DNA of 64,000 bases from Niastella sp966211305 (GCA_966211305.1 CBIHPC010000010.1:1-64000), one strand, 5' to 3'; counted from the stretch's first letter, positions 51,539 to 60,505 are shown. Notes: a model not told the origin generated them from the letters alone. A program made the numbers and translations.

Positions 51539-52872
51539 TTTTTTGCTTTAAGAGATATTTTACACACCCGATACTTCCATCAATAGTGAAACACCACAGT
51601 CAAAAAAGCGGCGCTGCAATCAGATTAGGGCTAAAGGAAAACTGGAAGCAGTTCGCTTTGCTCGTATTGTTGAATTGTTTTGTTGGCGGTATGGTGGGCC
51701 TCGAAAGAACAATTGTGCCTTTAATAGGAACTGATGAATTCAGGATCGGTTCCAACGTAGTGGTATTTTCCTTTATCATCGCATTTGGGGTGGTTAAGGC
51801 TTTTACAAACCTGGTTTCAGGTATCCTGGCCGATAAATATACACGAAAGAAAGTATTGATACTGGGCTGGCTCGCCGGCCTTCCTGTTCCCTTCCTTTTG
51901 GCCTGGGGACCTTCCTGGAACTGGATCATCGTGGCTAATATATTACTGGGAATAAGCCAGGGGCTGACATGGTCGATGACGGTAAACATGAAAATTGATC
52001 TTGTAGGACCGGCAAAAAGAGGTTTCGCTATGGGCCTGAACGAAGCTGCCGGTTATATTGCAGTAGGATCTACTGCTTTACTTACGGGTTACCTGGCTTC
52101 GCAATATGGCCTGAGGCCGCAGCCATTCTACATAGGAATTTTCTATACCATAGGGGGGCTACTATTGTCTGTACTGATCATAAAAGATACCCGTAAACAT
52201 GCGCACCTCGAATCCATCTCAATCAAAAGCACTTCTTCGGGAGAAGTAGCCCATAAACCCGGCTTACTTTGGGTGTTTAAAGAAACAACTTATAAGAACA
52301 GCAATCTTTTTGCAGTTTCCCAGGCTGGTTTGATCAACAATCTTAATGATGGCATGTCATGGGGCGTATTTCCTTTACTTTTTATTGCTGCCGGTGTAAG
52401 CCTCGAAGGTGTAGGATGGATAAAGGCCATTTATCCGGTTGTGTGGGGGCTTGGCCAGATTATTACAGGCCCTTTGTCAGACCGGATAGGAAGAAAGCCG
52501 CTTATTGTGTGGGGAATGATCATTCAGGCGTTGGGGCACCTGGTTATCGGCATAGGGTCATTCCCGCCATTGACTGCCGGTTTATCGGGTTCTGTATTAT
52601 TAGGTGTAGGAACAGCGATGGTTTATCCATCAATGCTTGCGGCCGTCAGTGATGCCGCGCACCCGGCATGGCGGGCATCCTCACTCGGCGTTTACCGCTT
52701 TTGGCGAGATATTGGTTATGCGGTTGGCGCCCTTATGGCAGGCATCGTAGCGAGCCTGCTGGGGATGATTTGGGCAGTGCATGTAGCAGGTATAATCACC
52801 TTTGCTTCCGGTATTGTGGTGTGGGTTAGAATGAAAGAAACAATGACAAAAGATCAACCCGGAGTGAAATAA
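51535..52872 (+). CDS. Second MFS transporter, coupled to NarK
   Basis: The 445-residue protein has twelve predicted helices and MFS loop motifs (VSGILADKYTRKKVLILGWLAG; GPLSDRIGRKPLIVWGM). The helix-4/5 region, GLTWSMTVNMKIDLVGPAKRGFAMGLNEAAGYIAVG, differs from the NarK nitrate signature. An unusual cytoplasmic N-terminal tail of about 40 residues precedes TM1. It is translationally coupled to the NarK gene by a 4-bp overlap. Likely a nitrate, nitrite or related anion exchanger, or a general drug-type efflux protein; context favours the first. Confidence 0.82.
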   Translation: MIFCFKRYFTHPILPSIVKHHSQKSGAAIRLGLKENWKQFALLVLLNCFVGGMVGLERTIVPLIGTDEFRIGSNVVVFSFIIAFGVVKAFTNLVSGILADKYTRKKVLILGWLAGLPVPFLLAWGPSWNWIIVANILLGISQGLTWSMTVNMKIDLVGPAKRGFAMGLNEAAGYIAVGSTALLTGYLASQYGLRPQPFYIGIFYTIGGLLLSVLIIKDTRKHAHLESISIKSTSSGEVAHKPGLLWVFKETTYKNSNLFAVSQAGLINNLNDGMSWGVFPLLFIAAGVSLEGVGWIKAIYPVVWGLGQIITGPLSDRIGRKPLIVWGMIIQALGHLVIGIGSFPPLTAGLSGSVLLGVGTAMVYPSMLAAVSDAAHPAWRASSLGVYRFWRDIGYAVGALMAGIVASLLGMIWAVHVAGIITFASGIVVWVRMKETMTKDQPGVK

Positions 52873-52953
52873 CCCAATTTACGACAGACCGGTATACCTT
52901 GTTCGCTTATTATCACCTGAACTAATAAAGAAACATTGTGTGGTACAGCTTCG

Positions 52954-54309
52954 TCATTGCAATGCAACCACTTTAAACACTTTGCCGGTAGTACCCTGCG
53001 GACCGGGCCTTGAAGAAACAGCGATATAGATCTCACCGTGATCGTCCTGGCCAAACCCGCGCAGATAATAACCTAAATTGCCGGGATAGCTGACAGGCGA
53101 AATTTTTTCATAAGTCCATGAACCCTGTATTCCGTCTTGCCGGTTAGCCAAAAAAAGTTCACCATTGGGTGTAGCAGGCGATTGAGAAAACGTTCCAAAA
53201 ACATATTTGCCCTGCCATTCCTGCATACCGGCGCCGCGATAAACATAACCGCCTATAACGCTGGTGGCCCTGCCGCCCGCGGGGTTCTGCCAGTTGTTGA
53301 GTTCTATTACCGGATCGAGCAACGGCTTACCCCGGTTATCCTGCGAGGGGCATGCCGGTAATTCATTTTTATTATCGGCTGTACTGAAACAATGCAGGCC
53401 TTCCTTCACATTCCATCCATAATTACCGCCTTTTGTTACCACATTGATCTCTTCCCACAAAGCTTCACCGGCGTCACCTACGATCAACTGGTGCGATCCC
53501 GCTTTATCGAACGACATGCGGTAAGGATTACGAAAACCGATAGCAAATATTTCGTCTTTACCGGGTTTGTTTACAAACGGGTTCTTGGGCGGGATGGCAT
53601 ATGGAGTTGCCGCATCAATATCGATACATAAGATCTTACCAAAAAAATTTGCTTCAATGTCCTGTGCATTGCCACCGCTGTTCACTGTATACCAGTCGTC
53701 AACATGACCGGGCCCGGTATCATTAGCGCCGCCGCCGTCGCCAATTGAAATGTACAGATAGCCATCATGCCCAAAGGCCAGCCCTCCCCCATTATTATTG
53801 AATTGGGGATCGTCCCACTCAAGAATCACTTTTTCCGAGTCCATATCGGCTCTTAATACATCTGGTAAAACGGTAAACTCCGAGATCCGGCTGAGATTGT
53901 TCCAAAAGATGCCATGAGTTGGACCGCCGGGTCGCGGCGGAAGCTGGTAATAAACATAAAAGCGGCCATTGGTTTTAAATTCCGGATGAAGCGCCAGCCC
54001 CAACAATCCGCGCTCATCATATGCAGGATTCAGCGATACGAGCTTACTGCTGAGGTCGAGAAAAGGTTTGGGCCGCCTGTACCCCTTGCGGTCGATGACC
54101 CATATTTTTCCTACCTGGTCTACTACATAGAGGCGTTCACTTTGGTGTGAAGAAACCACCTGTACAGGAGAAACAAAACCCTCTCCTGCCAGTTCCAGAT
54201 CTACACCGGTAAAATCGAAATGGAGTTCTTTTTGACAGGCAGTTAACAGTGCGCTTAGCAATACTATTCCGAAAGCGGTAAATGTAATTCCCGGCTGACT
54301 GATCCTCAT
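52954..54309 (-). CDS. PQQ-dependent sugar dehydrogenase-like lipoprotein, second copy
   Basis: ATG 54309 gives 451 residues; the TTG two codons upstream is less likely. It has a lipobox (LSALLTACQKE). Motifs parallel the copy at 2915-4300 almost word for word: YDERGLLGLALHPEFKTNGRFYVYYQLPPRPGG, NNNGGGLAFGHDGYLYISIGDGGGANDTGPGHVDDWYTV, FRNPYRMSFDKAGSHQLIVGDAGEALWEE. The His of the NHNGG block (NNNGG here) is replaced by Asn, a visible difference at a residue next to the active site. It lies in a different context, convergent with the MFS gene. Confidence 0.85.
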   Translation of the reverse strand: MRISQPGITFTAFGIVLLSALLTACQKELHFDFTGVDLELAGEGFVSPVQVVSSHQSERLYVVDQVGKIWVIDRKGYRRPKPFLDLSSKLVSLNPAYDERGLLGLALHPEFKTNGRFYVYYQLPPRPGGPTHGIFWNNLSRISEFTVLPDVLRADMDSEKVILEWDDPQFNNNGGGLAFGHDGYLYISIGDGGGANDTGPGHVDDWYTVNSGGNAQDIEANFFGKILCIDIDAATPYAIPPKNPFVNKPGKDEIFAIGFRNPYRMSFDKAGSHQLIVGDAGEALWEEINVVTKGGNYGWNVKEGLHCFSTADNKNELPACPSQDNRGKPLLDPVIELNNWQNPAGGRATSVIGGYVYRGAGMQEWQGKYVFGTFSQSPATPNGELFLANRQDGIQGSWTYEKISPVSYPGNLGYYLRGFGQDDHGEIYIAVSSRPGPQGTTGKVFKVVALQ

Positions 54310-54529
54310 AAGCAAGTCAATTGTATGATTAACGTTAGCAACTTTACCAACAGGCTACATCAGCAGGGCATTGCAAGGGAGTATATTACAGATTGTATAG
54401 GGCGACAACTGTAATATACCTGCAAGGTAACAAGGTTTCATGTATAAAGTTCACCGGAGCTAAAAAAACGCGCATATAAAGGCAGTGCTTTAACCATTAA
54501 AATGGCCAGTACTGATTGATCATGATATT

Positions 54530-55048
54530 TTAATTATTCCGTTTATACCGCCACCCTTCTACCTTTTGTTTTTTTGCGGTTACATCCACTGTTGAATACG
54601 TGATGAATGCAGGTTTTAATAATGCAGCGATCTTTTCCAATTCTTCCCATGAGAGCCTGACATTGCTGTACCTTTTTGTCGAATAGGACACCTCCCTTTT
54701 GATATCGTATATGGACCAATCGTGTCCCGTCGCCTGGTAATAAGTTACGCCCGAGAGCGTAATGGTGCTGTCCCTGAATATGGTTTTAATTTCCACCTGG
54801 TCAGTGAAGGAATCGCCGCCACGGAGCGGACCGGGTTTCGTTCTCAGAATGCCCAACTCCGGGTCTTTCATGTCAATATCATACCCGCGGTCGATGAATA
54901 TGTGCGCCAGCTGCAGAAATTTTCCCGAAGTATCGGCAAAGTGCAAAATGATGCGGTTGCTTTCGTTCAATACGGGCGCGGTAGTGTCCTGTGCCAGTAC
55001 AGAAGTGCCGGTCATTAATAAAAAGAAGGACAGGTAAATTTTTTTCAT
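54530..55048 (-). CDS. Hypothetical secreted protein
   Basis: The 172-residue protein has a clear signal peptide (IYLSFFLLMTGTSVLAQ). The mature part reads like a small periplasmic alpha/beta domain: IILHFADTSGKFLQLAHIFIDRGYDIDMKDPELGILRTKPGPL, and VEIKTIFRDSTITLSGVTYY. This resembles lipoprotein-type domains that evaluate a sum of squared differences in other Bacteroidota, but I recognise no named family. It is transcribed alone. Confidence 0.6.
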   Translation of the reverse strand: MKKIYLSFFLLMTGTSVLAQDTTAPVLNESNRIILHFADTSGKFLQLAHIFIDRGYDIDMKDPELGILRTKPGPLRGGDSFTDQVEIKTIFRDSTITLSGVTYYQATGHDWSIYDIKREVSYSTKRYSNVRLSWEELEKIAALLKPAFITYSTVDVTAKKQKVEGWRYKRNN

Positions 55049-55557
55049 GGTAAGTTTTGAACAAAATTACCTGCAGGTTCGGGTTAGTGTACCAAAACTT
55101 CGTTAAAGCTGTTGTGCAGCGAACTTTTTAACAATTTGATTGGTGTAAAGGTAACGGTGAGCACCCATCGTGAATGGGATCCGTTCTAAAGGATGGGTAT
55201 TGTTGCGAAAGGGTTCCCGGCACGGGTGGTAAGATTTATTTCGCATACTTTCCCATTGTCACATATTTCAGATGCGCTCTGTAAACATCCACCCCTGCGG
55301 TATTTTGAAATTCGATGATCATAGCGGAGTTTATTTTATCAGGTTCAGGTTACGGCGCGGTAGCCGGCTGCGTAATGACTACCGGCAACAGGTAATATGA
55401 TTTATGTTGAAAAATGATCTTTATCAGTTTGCCTGCTGAATATGCGCAAATTGGCGTAGCTTTCAATTCAACTTTCTGCCGTGAAGCACAGCTAATGCTC
55501 TCCCCATGAAATTATTTCCCTGCTGTTCTCTTATGAATTAAATCTAAAAGATTATTT
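55049..55557. other. 509-bp spacer without a recognised gene
   Basis: The only protein-like stretch is a 34-codon minus-strand frame near 55240-55345 (INSAMIIEFQNTAGVDVYRA, then HLKYVTMGKYAK and stop). It lacks a start and may be the tail of a lost gene. No promoter match, hairpin with T run or repeat stood out. Confidence 0.4.
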
Positions 55558-57360
55558 ATGAGAAAGTACGAACTTCAGAAGCTGTCTTTGCTTCTTGCAT
55601 CAATTCTCTTCGCTCACGCTTTTTGTCTGGCTCAATTCAAAGAAGAATGGGTAACAAGGGACCTTGTCGGAAACGACATAGCTGTTGACGACAAAGGCAA
55701 CGTGTATGTAACCGGGTATGCGGTGAGCGAAGCAACGGGCAGCGACTTTGCCACCGTTAAATATAATGCCAGTGGAGTACGCCAGTGGATGGCCGTTTAC
55801 GACAGTCCGGGTAGCGGTTATGGTCAGGCGTTATCAATTGTCCTCGACAAATTCGGCAATGTGTATATTACAGGGGAAAGTTCGGGTATCGGCACCGGGC
55901 TGGATTTTGCTACCATCAAGTACAATAACAATGGAGTGCAGCAGTGGGTTGCAAGGTACAATGGCCCTGCCAACGGCGAAGATGGCTCTTCAAACTTTAC
56001 AGGTCCGGGCATCAGGCAGCGGATAGCGGTGGATGCTACGGGAAGCGTATATGTGACAGGACCAGGTGAAGGGTCAGGAACCGGTATGGACTATGTTACT
56101 ATCAAATACAATGCAACAGGAGATCAGCAATGGGTATCAAGGTATAATGGTCCGTTAAATGGATTTGATGCAGCATTTGCGCTGGCTGTAGATGGGAACA
56201 GCAATGTGTTTGTAACAGGCAGCAGCGAAGGCATTGGGACCAGTACCGACTATGCCACGATAAAATATAATTCAGACGGTGTGCAGCAGTGGGTCGCCAG
56301 GTACAACGGCCCGGTTAACCGCGGCGATGCGGCACGAGATCTGACCATTGACGCGATTGGCAATATTTATGTAACAGGAAGTTCTGTCAGGGGGTTTATC
56401 CAATTTGAAGAAGAAGAATTTTCTATAACGAACTATCTAACGGTCAAATACAATGCAGCGGGTGAACAACAATGGGAAGCAACCTATGATGGTCCCGGCG
56501 GCCGGTATATCGTATCGAGGCCATCCGCTGTTGCCGTAGATATGTCTGGCAATGTGTATGTAACCGGACAAAGCGGACCGAATACCGATGAAGAAGATTA
56601 TGCCACAGTTAAATATGACGCAAATGGCGTACAGCAATGGGCTTCCAGGTATACCAGCACCGATTTTGACCACCGTGCATTTGCCCTCGCACTAGACGGT
56701 TCGGGCAACGTGTATGTAACCGGTCAGAGCGACGTGAATTATGCAACAGTAAAATACAATACAAATGGCGTGCAGCAATGGGTGGCCAAAGGGAGTGAAG
56801 ACCTGAATACCGGCGGCGTGGCTTATTCCATTGCAGTAGATGCTTTGGCAAATGTATATGTTACCGGCATGCCGGTGACTATTAAATACTCCCAGCCCCT
56901 GCCGGTATGCGGTAACAGAGATGCCAAAGTATTGATATGCCATAAGGGTAAAAAAACCCTTTGCATCGGTAAGGCCGATGCCATGGACCATATAAGGCAT
57001 GGTGACCAGTTGGGCGAATGCGTTGCAGAAAACATGAGCGTTGCTGCCGGCAGAAGAGCATTTTCAGACCACAGCAATAACACACCTGGCCAATTGCAGG
57101 TGTTCTGTGCTCCCAACCCTGTATCAACGACTGTGAAAATTAATTATGCGCTGCCGGCGGGCGCCCATGTTAATATAAAGTTTTACGATATACATGGAAG
57201 GCAGATCTTAACCCTTGTAGATGCAACCAAACCAGCGGGCGTTCATATTGCGCAACTTAACGTTGAGGCACTACAGAAAGGCATATACTTCTATCGCATC
57301 ACGGCTACATCGGCAATGAGAACCTGGAGCCAGACAGGCAAATTAAGCGTTATAAAGTAA
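55558..57360 (+). CDS. SBBP-repeat beta-propeller protein with T9SS type A sorting domain
   Basis: The 600-residue protein has a signal peptide ending CLAQ (residue 26). About nine SBBP-type repeats follow, of the form DxxGNVYVTGxS...YATVKYNxxGVQQWVARYNGP (residues about 35-440), typical of a secreted propeller. A Cys/His-rich block, VLICHKGKKTLCIGKADAMDHIRHGDQLGEC, follows. Residues about 514-600 (VFCAPNPVSTTVKINYALP, VNIKFYDIHGRQI, GIYFYRITATS) are a Por-secretion type A tail. The protein should be exported by T9SS and cell-attached or released. A terminator follows. Confidence 0.9.
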   Translation: MRKYELQKLSLLLASILFAHAFCLAQFKEEWVTRDLVGNDIAVDDKGNVYVTGYAVSEATGSDFATVKYNASGVRQWMAVYDSPGSGYGQALSIVLDKFGNVYITGESSGIGTGLDFATIKYNNNGVQQWVARYNGPANGEDGSSNFTGPGIRQRIAVDATGSVYVTGPGEGSGTGMDYVTIKYNATGDQQWVSRYNGPLNGFDAAFALAVDGNSNVFVTGSSEGIGTSTDYATIKYNSDGVQQWVARYNGPVNRGDAARDLTIDAIGNIYVTGSSVRGFIQFEEEEFSITNYLTVKYNAAGEQQWEATYDGPGGRYIVSRPSAVAVDMSGNVYVTGQSGPNTDEEDYATVKYDANGVQQWASRYTSTDFDHRAFALALDGSGNVYVTGQSDVNYATVKYNTNGVQQWVAKGSEDLNTGGVAYSIAVDALANVYVTGMPVTIKYSQPLPVCGNRDAKVLICHKGKKTLCIGKADAMDHIRHGDQLGECVAENMSVAAGRRAFSDHSNNTPGQLQVFCAPNPVSTTVKINYALPAGAHVNIKFYDIHGRQILTLVDATKPAGVHIAQLNVEALQKGIYFYRITATSAMRTWSQTGKLSVIK

Positions 57361-57395
57361 TATGCACCGCCTGATGAGATTCCGTTAATTAACAG

Positions 57396-57430
57396 CTGCC
57401 TGTAACAACTACAGGCAGTTCTATTTTTTA
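57396..57430 (+). terminator. Terminator after the SBBP gene
   Basis: CTGCCTGTA (57396-57404) pairs with TACAGGCAG (57410-57418), then TTCTATTTTTTA. It may serve the convergent stress protein gene too. Confidence 0.82.
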
Positions 57431-57448
57431 TCCTGATAACTGACAGTT

Positions 57449-58273
57449 CTATCTGTTCGCAATAAATACAGGTATCTTATGATCCCTGATAACGTCTGTA
57501 ACAAAGCTTTGTTTAAGCAACATCGAAAACGATGAACGGCTATATGCCCCGCTTACCAGAATGCTGTCTTTCCTTTCGCTCATCCACAATGCAAAATATT
57601 TTTTAGGATCGATGCCAAGTTTAAAGAAAGTAAGATCAGGAAAATGCCTGCTTGCCAGTTCTTCTATATTTTGCTCATCGGGGAATGCGATCTGGTCATT
57701 GTCTTTTACAAATACCAATACCGTTTTATTATCGGTTAATTCAGGAAACAGGTAAGCGAATTGTTTTATTGCGTATACCGAAGAATCGGTTCCGTCATAA
57801 GCAAGGATGTTCTTTTCGGGAAATTGAAAATGCTCCGGCACGATCACAACGGGACATTCGGCATCATGCACGGCTTTTTTGAGGTAACTATTCGGTTCTT
57901 CACTGCTTATGTTGTGATAAAAAGATTCGCTTCCAAGGATCAACAGATCTGCAAACCTCGTTTCTCTCTTCAATCCGGGCAATGCAAATTCAGTTAAGTC
58001 CCTATGCACCCTGAATTCAATATGTGCCGATTCGCACAATGTACTGAAGCGGCTGATATTCTTTTCAACCTGGGCGGCATCCTCTTCTTCAAGCATTGGT
58101 ATTACCATTCCGGAAACAGCGGTAGCTGAATAACTCCATAAATTTGAATAATCTATCAGGGGCATAAAAACCCCGGTAAGCAGTATGGGCGAAACTTCAT
58201 TTATTTTCCGGGCAAACTCAAAGGCGCCTTCGCTGAAATGCGGCCCATCAAAGGCCAGCAATATCTTTTTCAT
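57449..58273 (-). CDS. Universal stress protein with two USP domains
   Basis: The 274-residue protein has two tandem USP domains. The first begins KILLAFDGPHFSEGAFEFARKI and has LLILGSESFYH. The second begins KNILAYDGTDSSVYAIKQFAYLF and ends DSILVSGAYSRSSFSMLLKQSFVTDVIRDHKIPVFIANR. The G-x2-G-x9-G(S/T) ATP motif is incomplete in both, so ATP binding is uncertain. It diverges from the Hsp20 gene, with a Crp/Fnr-like site between, a pairing familiar from low-oxygen stress regulons. Confidence 0.85.
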   Translation of the reverse strand: MKKILLAFDGPHFSEGAFEFARKINEVSPILLTGVFMPLIDYSNLWSYSATAVSGMVIPMLEEEDAAQVEKNISRFSTLCESAHIEFRVHRDLTEFALPGLKRETRFADLLILGSESFYHNISSEEPNSYLKKAVHDAECPVVIVPEHFQFPEKNILAYDGTDSSVYAIKQFAYLFPELTDNKTVLVFVKDNDQIAFPDEQNIEELASRHFPDLTFFKLGIDPKKYFALWMSERKDSILVSGAYSRSSFSMLLKQSFVTDVIRDHKIPVFIANR

Positions 58274-58458
58274 TTGAAATAGTGTTTATAGTTGTATTGA
58301 ATAGTATAAAGTTATTTCGATATTAAGCCGGAACCAGTGACTGTGAACAGCAACAGCAATGACAATGATCAACGGTCAGCCGGTGTGCCGGCTTTCTTTA
58401 CGATCAAATAACCGGTTACCGTATTTAATAAAATCGAAACTTTAGATCAGATAAATAC

Positions 58459-58472
58459 ATGATCCATGTCAT
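58459..58472. promoter_or_regulatory. Crp/Fnr-like site between the USP and Hsp20 genes
   Basis: ATGAT-CCAT-GTCAT differs by one base from the ATGAT-N4-ATCAT dyads at 43591 and 49879. It lies about 135 bp before the Hsp20 start and 185 bp before the USP start. The remainder of 58274-58604 holds no gene. Confidence 0.45.
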
Positions 58473-58604
58473 TTACCAGATAACGATAATACGGCATACT
58501 GATATATCTCACACCTTCTTATGATGGCGGTCGTTCATCCGGCACTCCTGACCGTCCTAAATTCGATATATCATTATTTAATAACCAAAAAAAATGGAGG
58601 ACAT

Positions 58605-59039
58605 ATGTCAACAAGAGAATTAACCAAAAGAAGTGAATCATTCCCCGCTTTCTTCGATGATTTCTTCAAACCCTGGAACGAATGGATGGGTATGGGAAGG
58701 GCATTGACAACACCGGCCGTTAATATCACCGAAAACAGGAATCATTTTGAGATATCGGTGGCAGCCCCGGGATTGAAGAAAAACGATTTCAATATTGATG
58801 TTGATGACAACATGCTCACCATCAGCAGTGAAAAAGAAGAAAAAAAAGAAGAGAAAGACGAACGTTGTACCCGCAAAGAATACAACTATTCTTCTTTTAC
58901 CCGCAGTTTTACCTTACCTGAAGATGTTATCAAAGACAAGATCGAAGCGGTGTATGAAGACGGCGTTTTACGCATTACGCTTCCCAAAACCGAACAGGCC
59001 AAAAAAGCGGCCCTTTCAAAACATATAACCGTAAAGTAG
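58605..59039 (+). CDS. Hsp20/alpha-crystallin small heat-shock protein
   Basis: ATG 58605 is preferred over 58521 because a strong GGAGG ribosome site lies just upstream (58597-58601), unusual for this genome. The 144-residue protein has an N-terminal arm (FPAFFDDFFKPWNEWMGMG) and the alpha-crystallin domain (TPAVNITENRNHFEISVAAPGLKKNDFNIDVDDNMLTIS). YNYSSFTRSFTLPEDV and GVLRITLPK follow, with the conserved G-V-L. A Lys/Glu-rich loop sits in the middle. It holds unfolded proteins under stress. A perfect terminator follows. Confidence 0.93.
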   Translation: MSTRELTKRSESFPAFFDDFFKPWNEWMGMGRALTTPAVNITENRNHFEISVAAPGLKKNDFNIDVDDNMLTISSEKEEKKEEKDERCTRKEYNYSSFTRSFTLPEDVIKDKIEAVYEDGVLRITLPKTEQAKKAALSKHITVK

Positions 59040-59058
59040 GCAATGGTCACTCACTTCG

Positions 59059-59092
59059 AGGTCCCGCCGTTTCGGTCAGGCGGGACCTTTAT
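59059..59092 (+). terminator. Terminator after the Hsp20 gene
   Basis: AGGTCCCGCC (59059-59068) pairs perfectly with GGCGGGACCT (59079-59088), followed by TTATAATTT. Confidence 0.88.
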
Positions 59093-59428
59093 AATTTAAA
59101 TAATTTCCTATGCGTGGTTCCTATAAAATGCTGACGATCCGGGGCATCAGCCGACATATACAGGAAAATTAACTTCGATCAAATTGCAATTAAAAAAGCC
59201 GGAAAATAAACATATAACTGTTTGCATATACGCAATGATGGCAAAATTATTTCCGCAATCACAATCACACCTGACAAAAGTCATATGCGAACAAAATCAC
59301 ATTGAATATCTTCATTGAGGTTTTTCATAGGATATTGGATTAAGACGAAGCTGGATTTCTATCCGGCTTCTTTCAAAAAACGACAAATTGGTGTTTTCAT
59401 ATAGGACCTCAAACGGGATGTATAAGAA
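59093..59428. other. Spacer with an isolated CTGAC-AAAA-GTCAT dyad
   Basis: No coding frame of known type is seen between the Hsp20 terminator and the SDR terminator. CTGAC (59271-59275) and GTCAT (59280-59284) form a Crp/Fnr-family-like dyad with a 4-bp centre, far from any gene start. An unannotated small RNA could be its target. Confidence 0.35.
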
Positions 59429-59460
59429 AACCGGTGCACCATGCACCGGTTCTGTTTTTA
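59429..59460. terminator. Bidirectional terminator of the SDR gene
   Basis: AACCGGTGCA (59429-59438) and TGCACCGGTT (59442-59451) form a perfect stem around CCA. The minus-strand copy lies 25 bp after the SDR stop and ends in TTTTCTT. Confidence 0.85.
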
Positions 59461-59475
59461 AAAGACCGGGAGCGA

Positions 59476-60237
59476 TCAACCTGCTATCCAGCCGCCATCA
59501 ACAGGCATCGAATGGCCTGTAACAAAGGAAGCCGCATCGGAACAAAGCCACATTACGGCTTCGGCCACTTCTTCCGGTTTACCCATTCTGCCAACAGGCT
59601 CCATGTCAACAAATTGCTTTTCTGCTTCTTTATCAAGGCCGGTTATACGATCGATCATGTCGGTATGAATTACACCGGGGCATACCGCATTTATCCTTAT
59701 CTGTTGTTTCGCGTTTTCCAGCGCAGCGGTTTTGGTTAGCCCCACTACCCCGTGTTTACTTACAACATAGGCGGGAAGCCCGGGAAACCCTATTAACCCG
59801 GCAACAGAGGCACAGTTCACGATAGCGCCTTTTCCCTGCTTCAGCATTGCGGCGATCTCATATTTCATGCAAAGCCAGATCCCCTTCAGATTGATGTTAA
59901 TGGTCTTATCCCAATTCTCTTCCGTACATTCATGGGTATTGGCAGTGGCGCCTTCTATGCCTGCATTATTAAATGCAAAATCGAGCCGGCCATATGTTGA
60001 AATGGCTTTTTCAACCATTGCTTTCACTTCATCGTTTTTCGATACGTCACAACTTACAAAGATCGCCTGTCCCCCAACTGATCTTATCTGTTTCAATGTA
60101 TGCTGCTCTGGATCTTCGAGCCAGTCGGCAATTATTACTTTGGCCCCCCGGGCTGCAAAAGCAACGGCGGCAGCCCGGCCTATCCCAAAACTGCCGCCGG
60201 TAACAATGGCTGTTTTTCCTTCAAATATCGTATCCAT
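59476..60237 (-). CDS. SDR family oxidoreductase
   Basis: The 253-residue classical short-chain dehydrogenase has the NAD(P) motif TGGSFGIGRAAAVAFAARG, with an Asp at the end of strand 2 (VIIADWLED) favouring NAD(H). It also has NNAG in DFAFNNAGIEG, the catalytic Ser in VNCASVAG and Tyr-x-x-x-Lys in YVVSKHGVVGL. The C-terminus, FVTGHSMPVDGGWIAG, is typical. Substrate is unknown; relatives include glucose 1-dehydrogenase-like and 3-oxoacyl reductase-like enzymes. It is transcribed alone. Confidence 0.92.
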   Translation of the reverse strand: MDTIFEGKTAIVTGGSFGIGRAAAVAFAARGAKVIIADWLEDPEQHTLKQIRSVGGQAIFVSCDVSKNDEVKAMVEKAISTYGRLDFAFNNAGIEGATANTHECTEENWDKTININLKGIWLCMKYEIAAMLKQGKGAIVNCASVAGLIGFPGLPAYVVSKHGVVGLTKTAALENAKQQIRINAVCPGVIHTDMIDRITGLDKEAEKQFVDMEPVGRMGKPEEVAEAVMWLCSDAASFVTGHSMPVDGGWIAG

Positions 60238-60337
60238 GGTAATCTTTTTTGGTGATTCAATTATATCCGAATTTACCCATGCGGTAAGCCGGAAAGAATG
60301 ACAGCCATCATAATACAGGCTGATTGTAACAGCGAGT

Positions 60338-60505
60338 TTATTTTCCCACGTATTTACTTACGGGTTCTATTAACTCGTCAGCATCGAATGGCTTTATGAT
60401 ACCATCATTGGCGCCGGCCGCCAGGCAGGGATCAATCCATACTGTGACATCCATCAGAAGTAACAGGCTATGAGATGAGTCATGATGCTGCTTGACGGCT
60501 CTCAC
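60338..60505 (-). pseudogene. Internally deleted response regulator remnant
   Basis: A 55-codon frame (possible GTG start at 60505) contains HSLLLLMDVTVWIDPCLAAG followed by ANDGIIKPFDADELIEPVSK and YVGK, stop. LLLMDV is the strand carrying the phosphoacceptor Asp, and CLAAGANDGIIKPFDADELI is the end of a receiver domain with its conserved Lys-Pro. The roughly 40 residues that normally separate them are missing, so an in-frame deletion has joined the two halves. The N-terminal acidic pocket is also gone. It cannot be a functional receiver. Confidence 0.6.
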
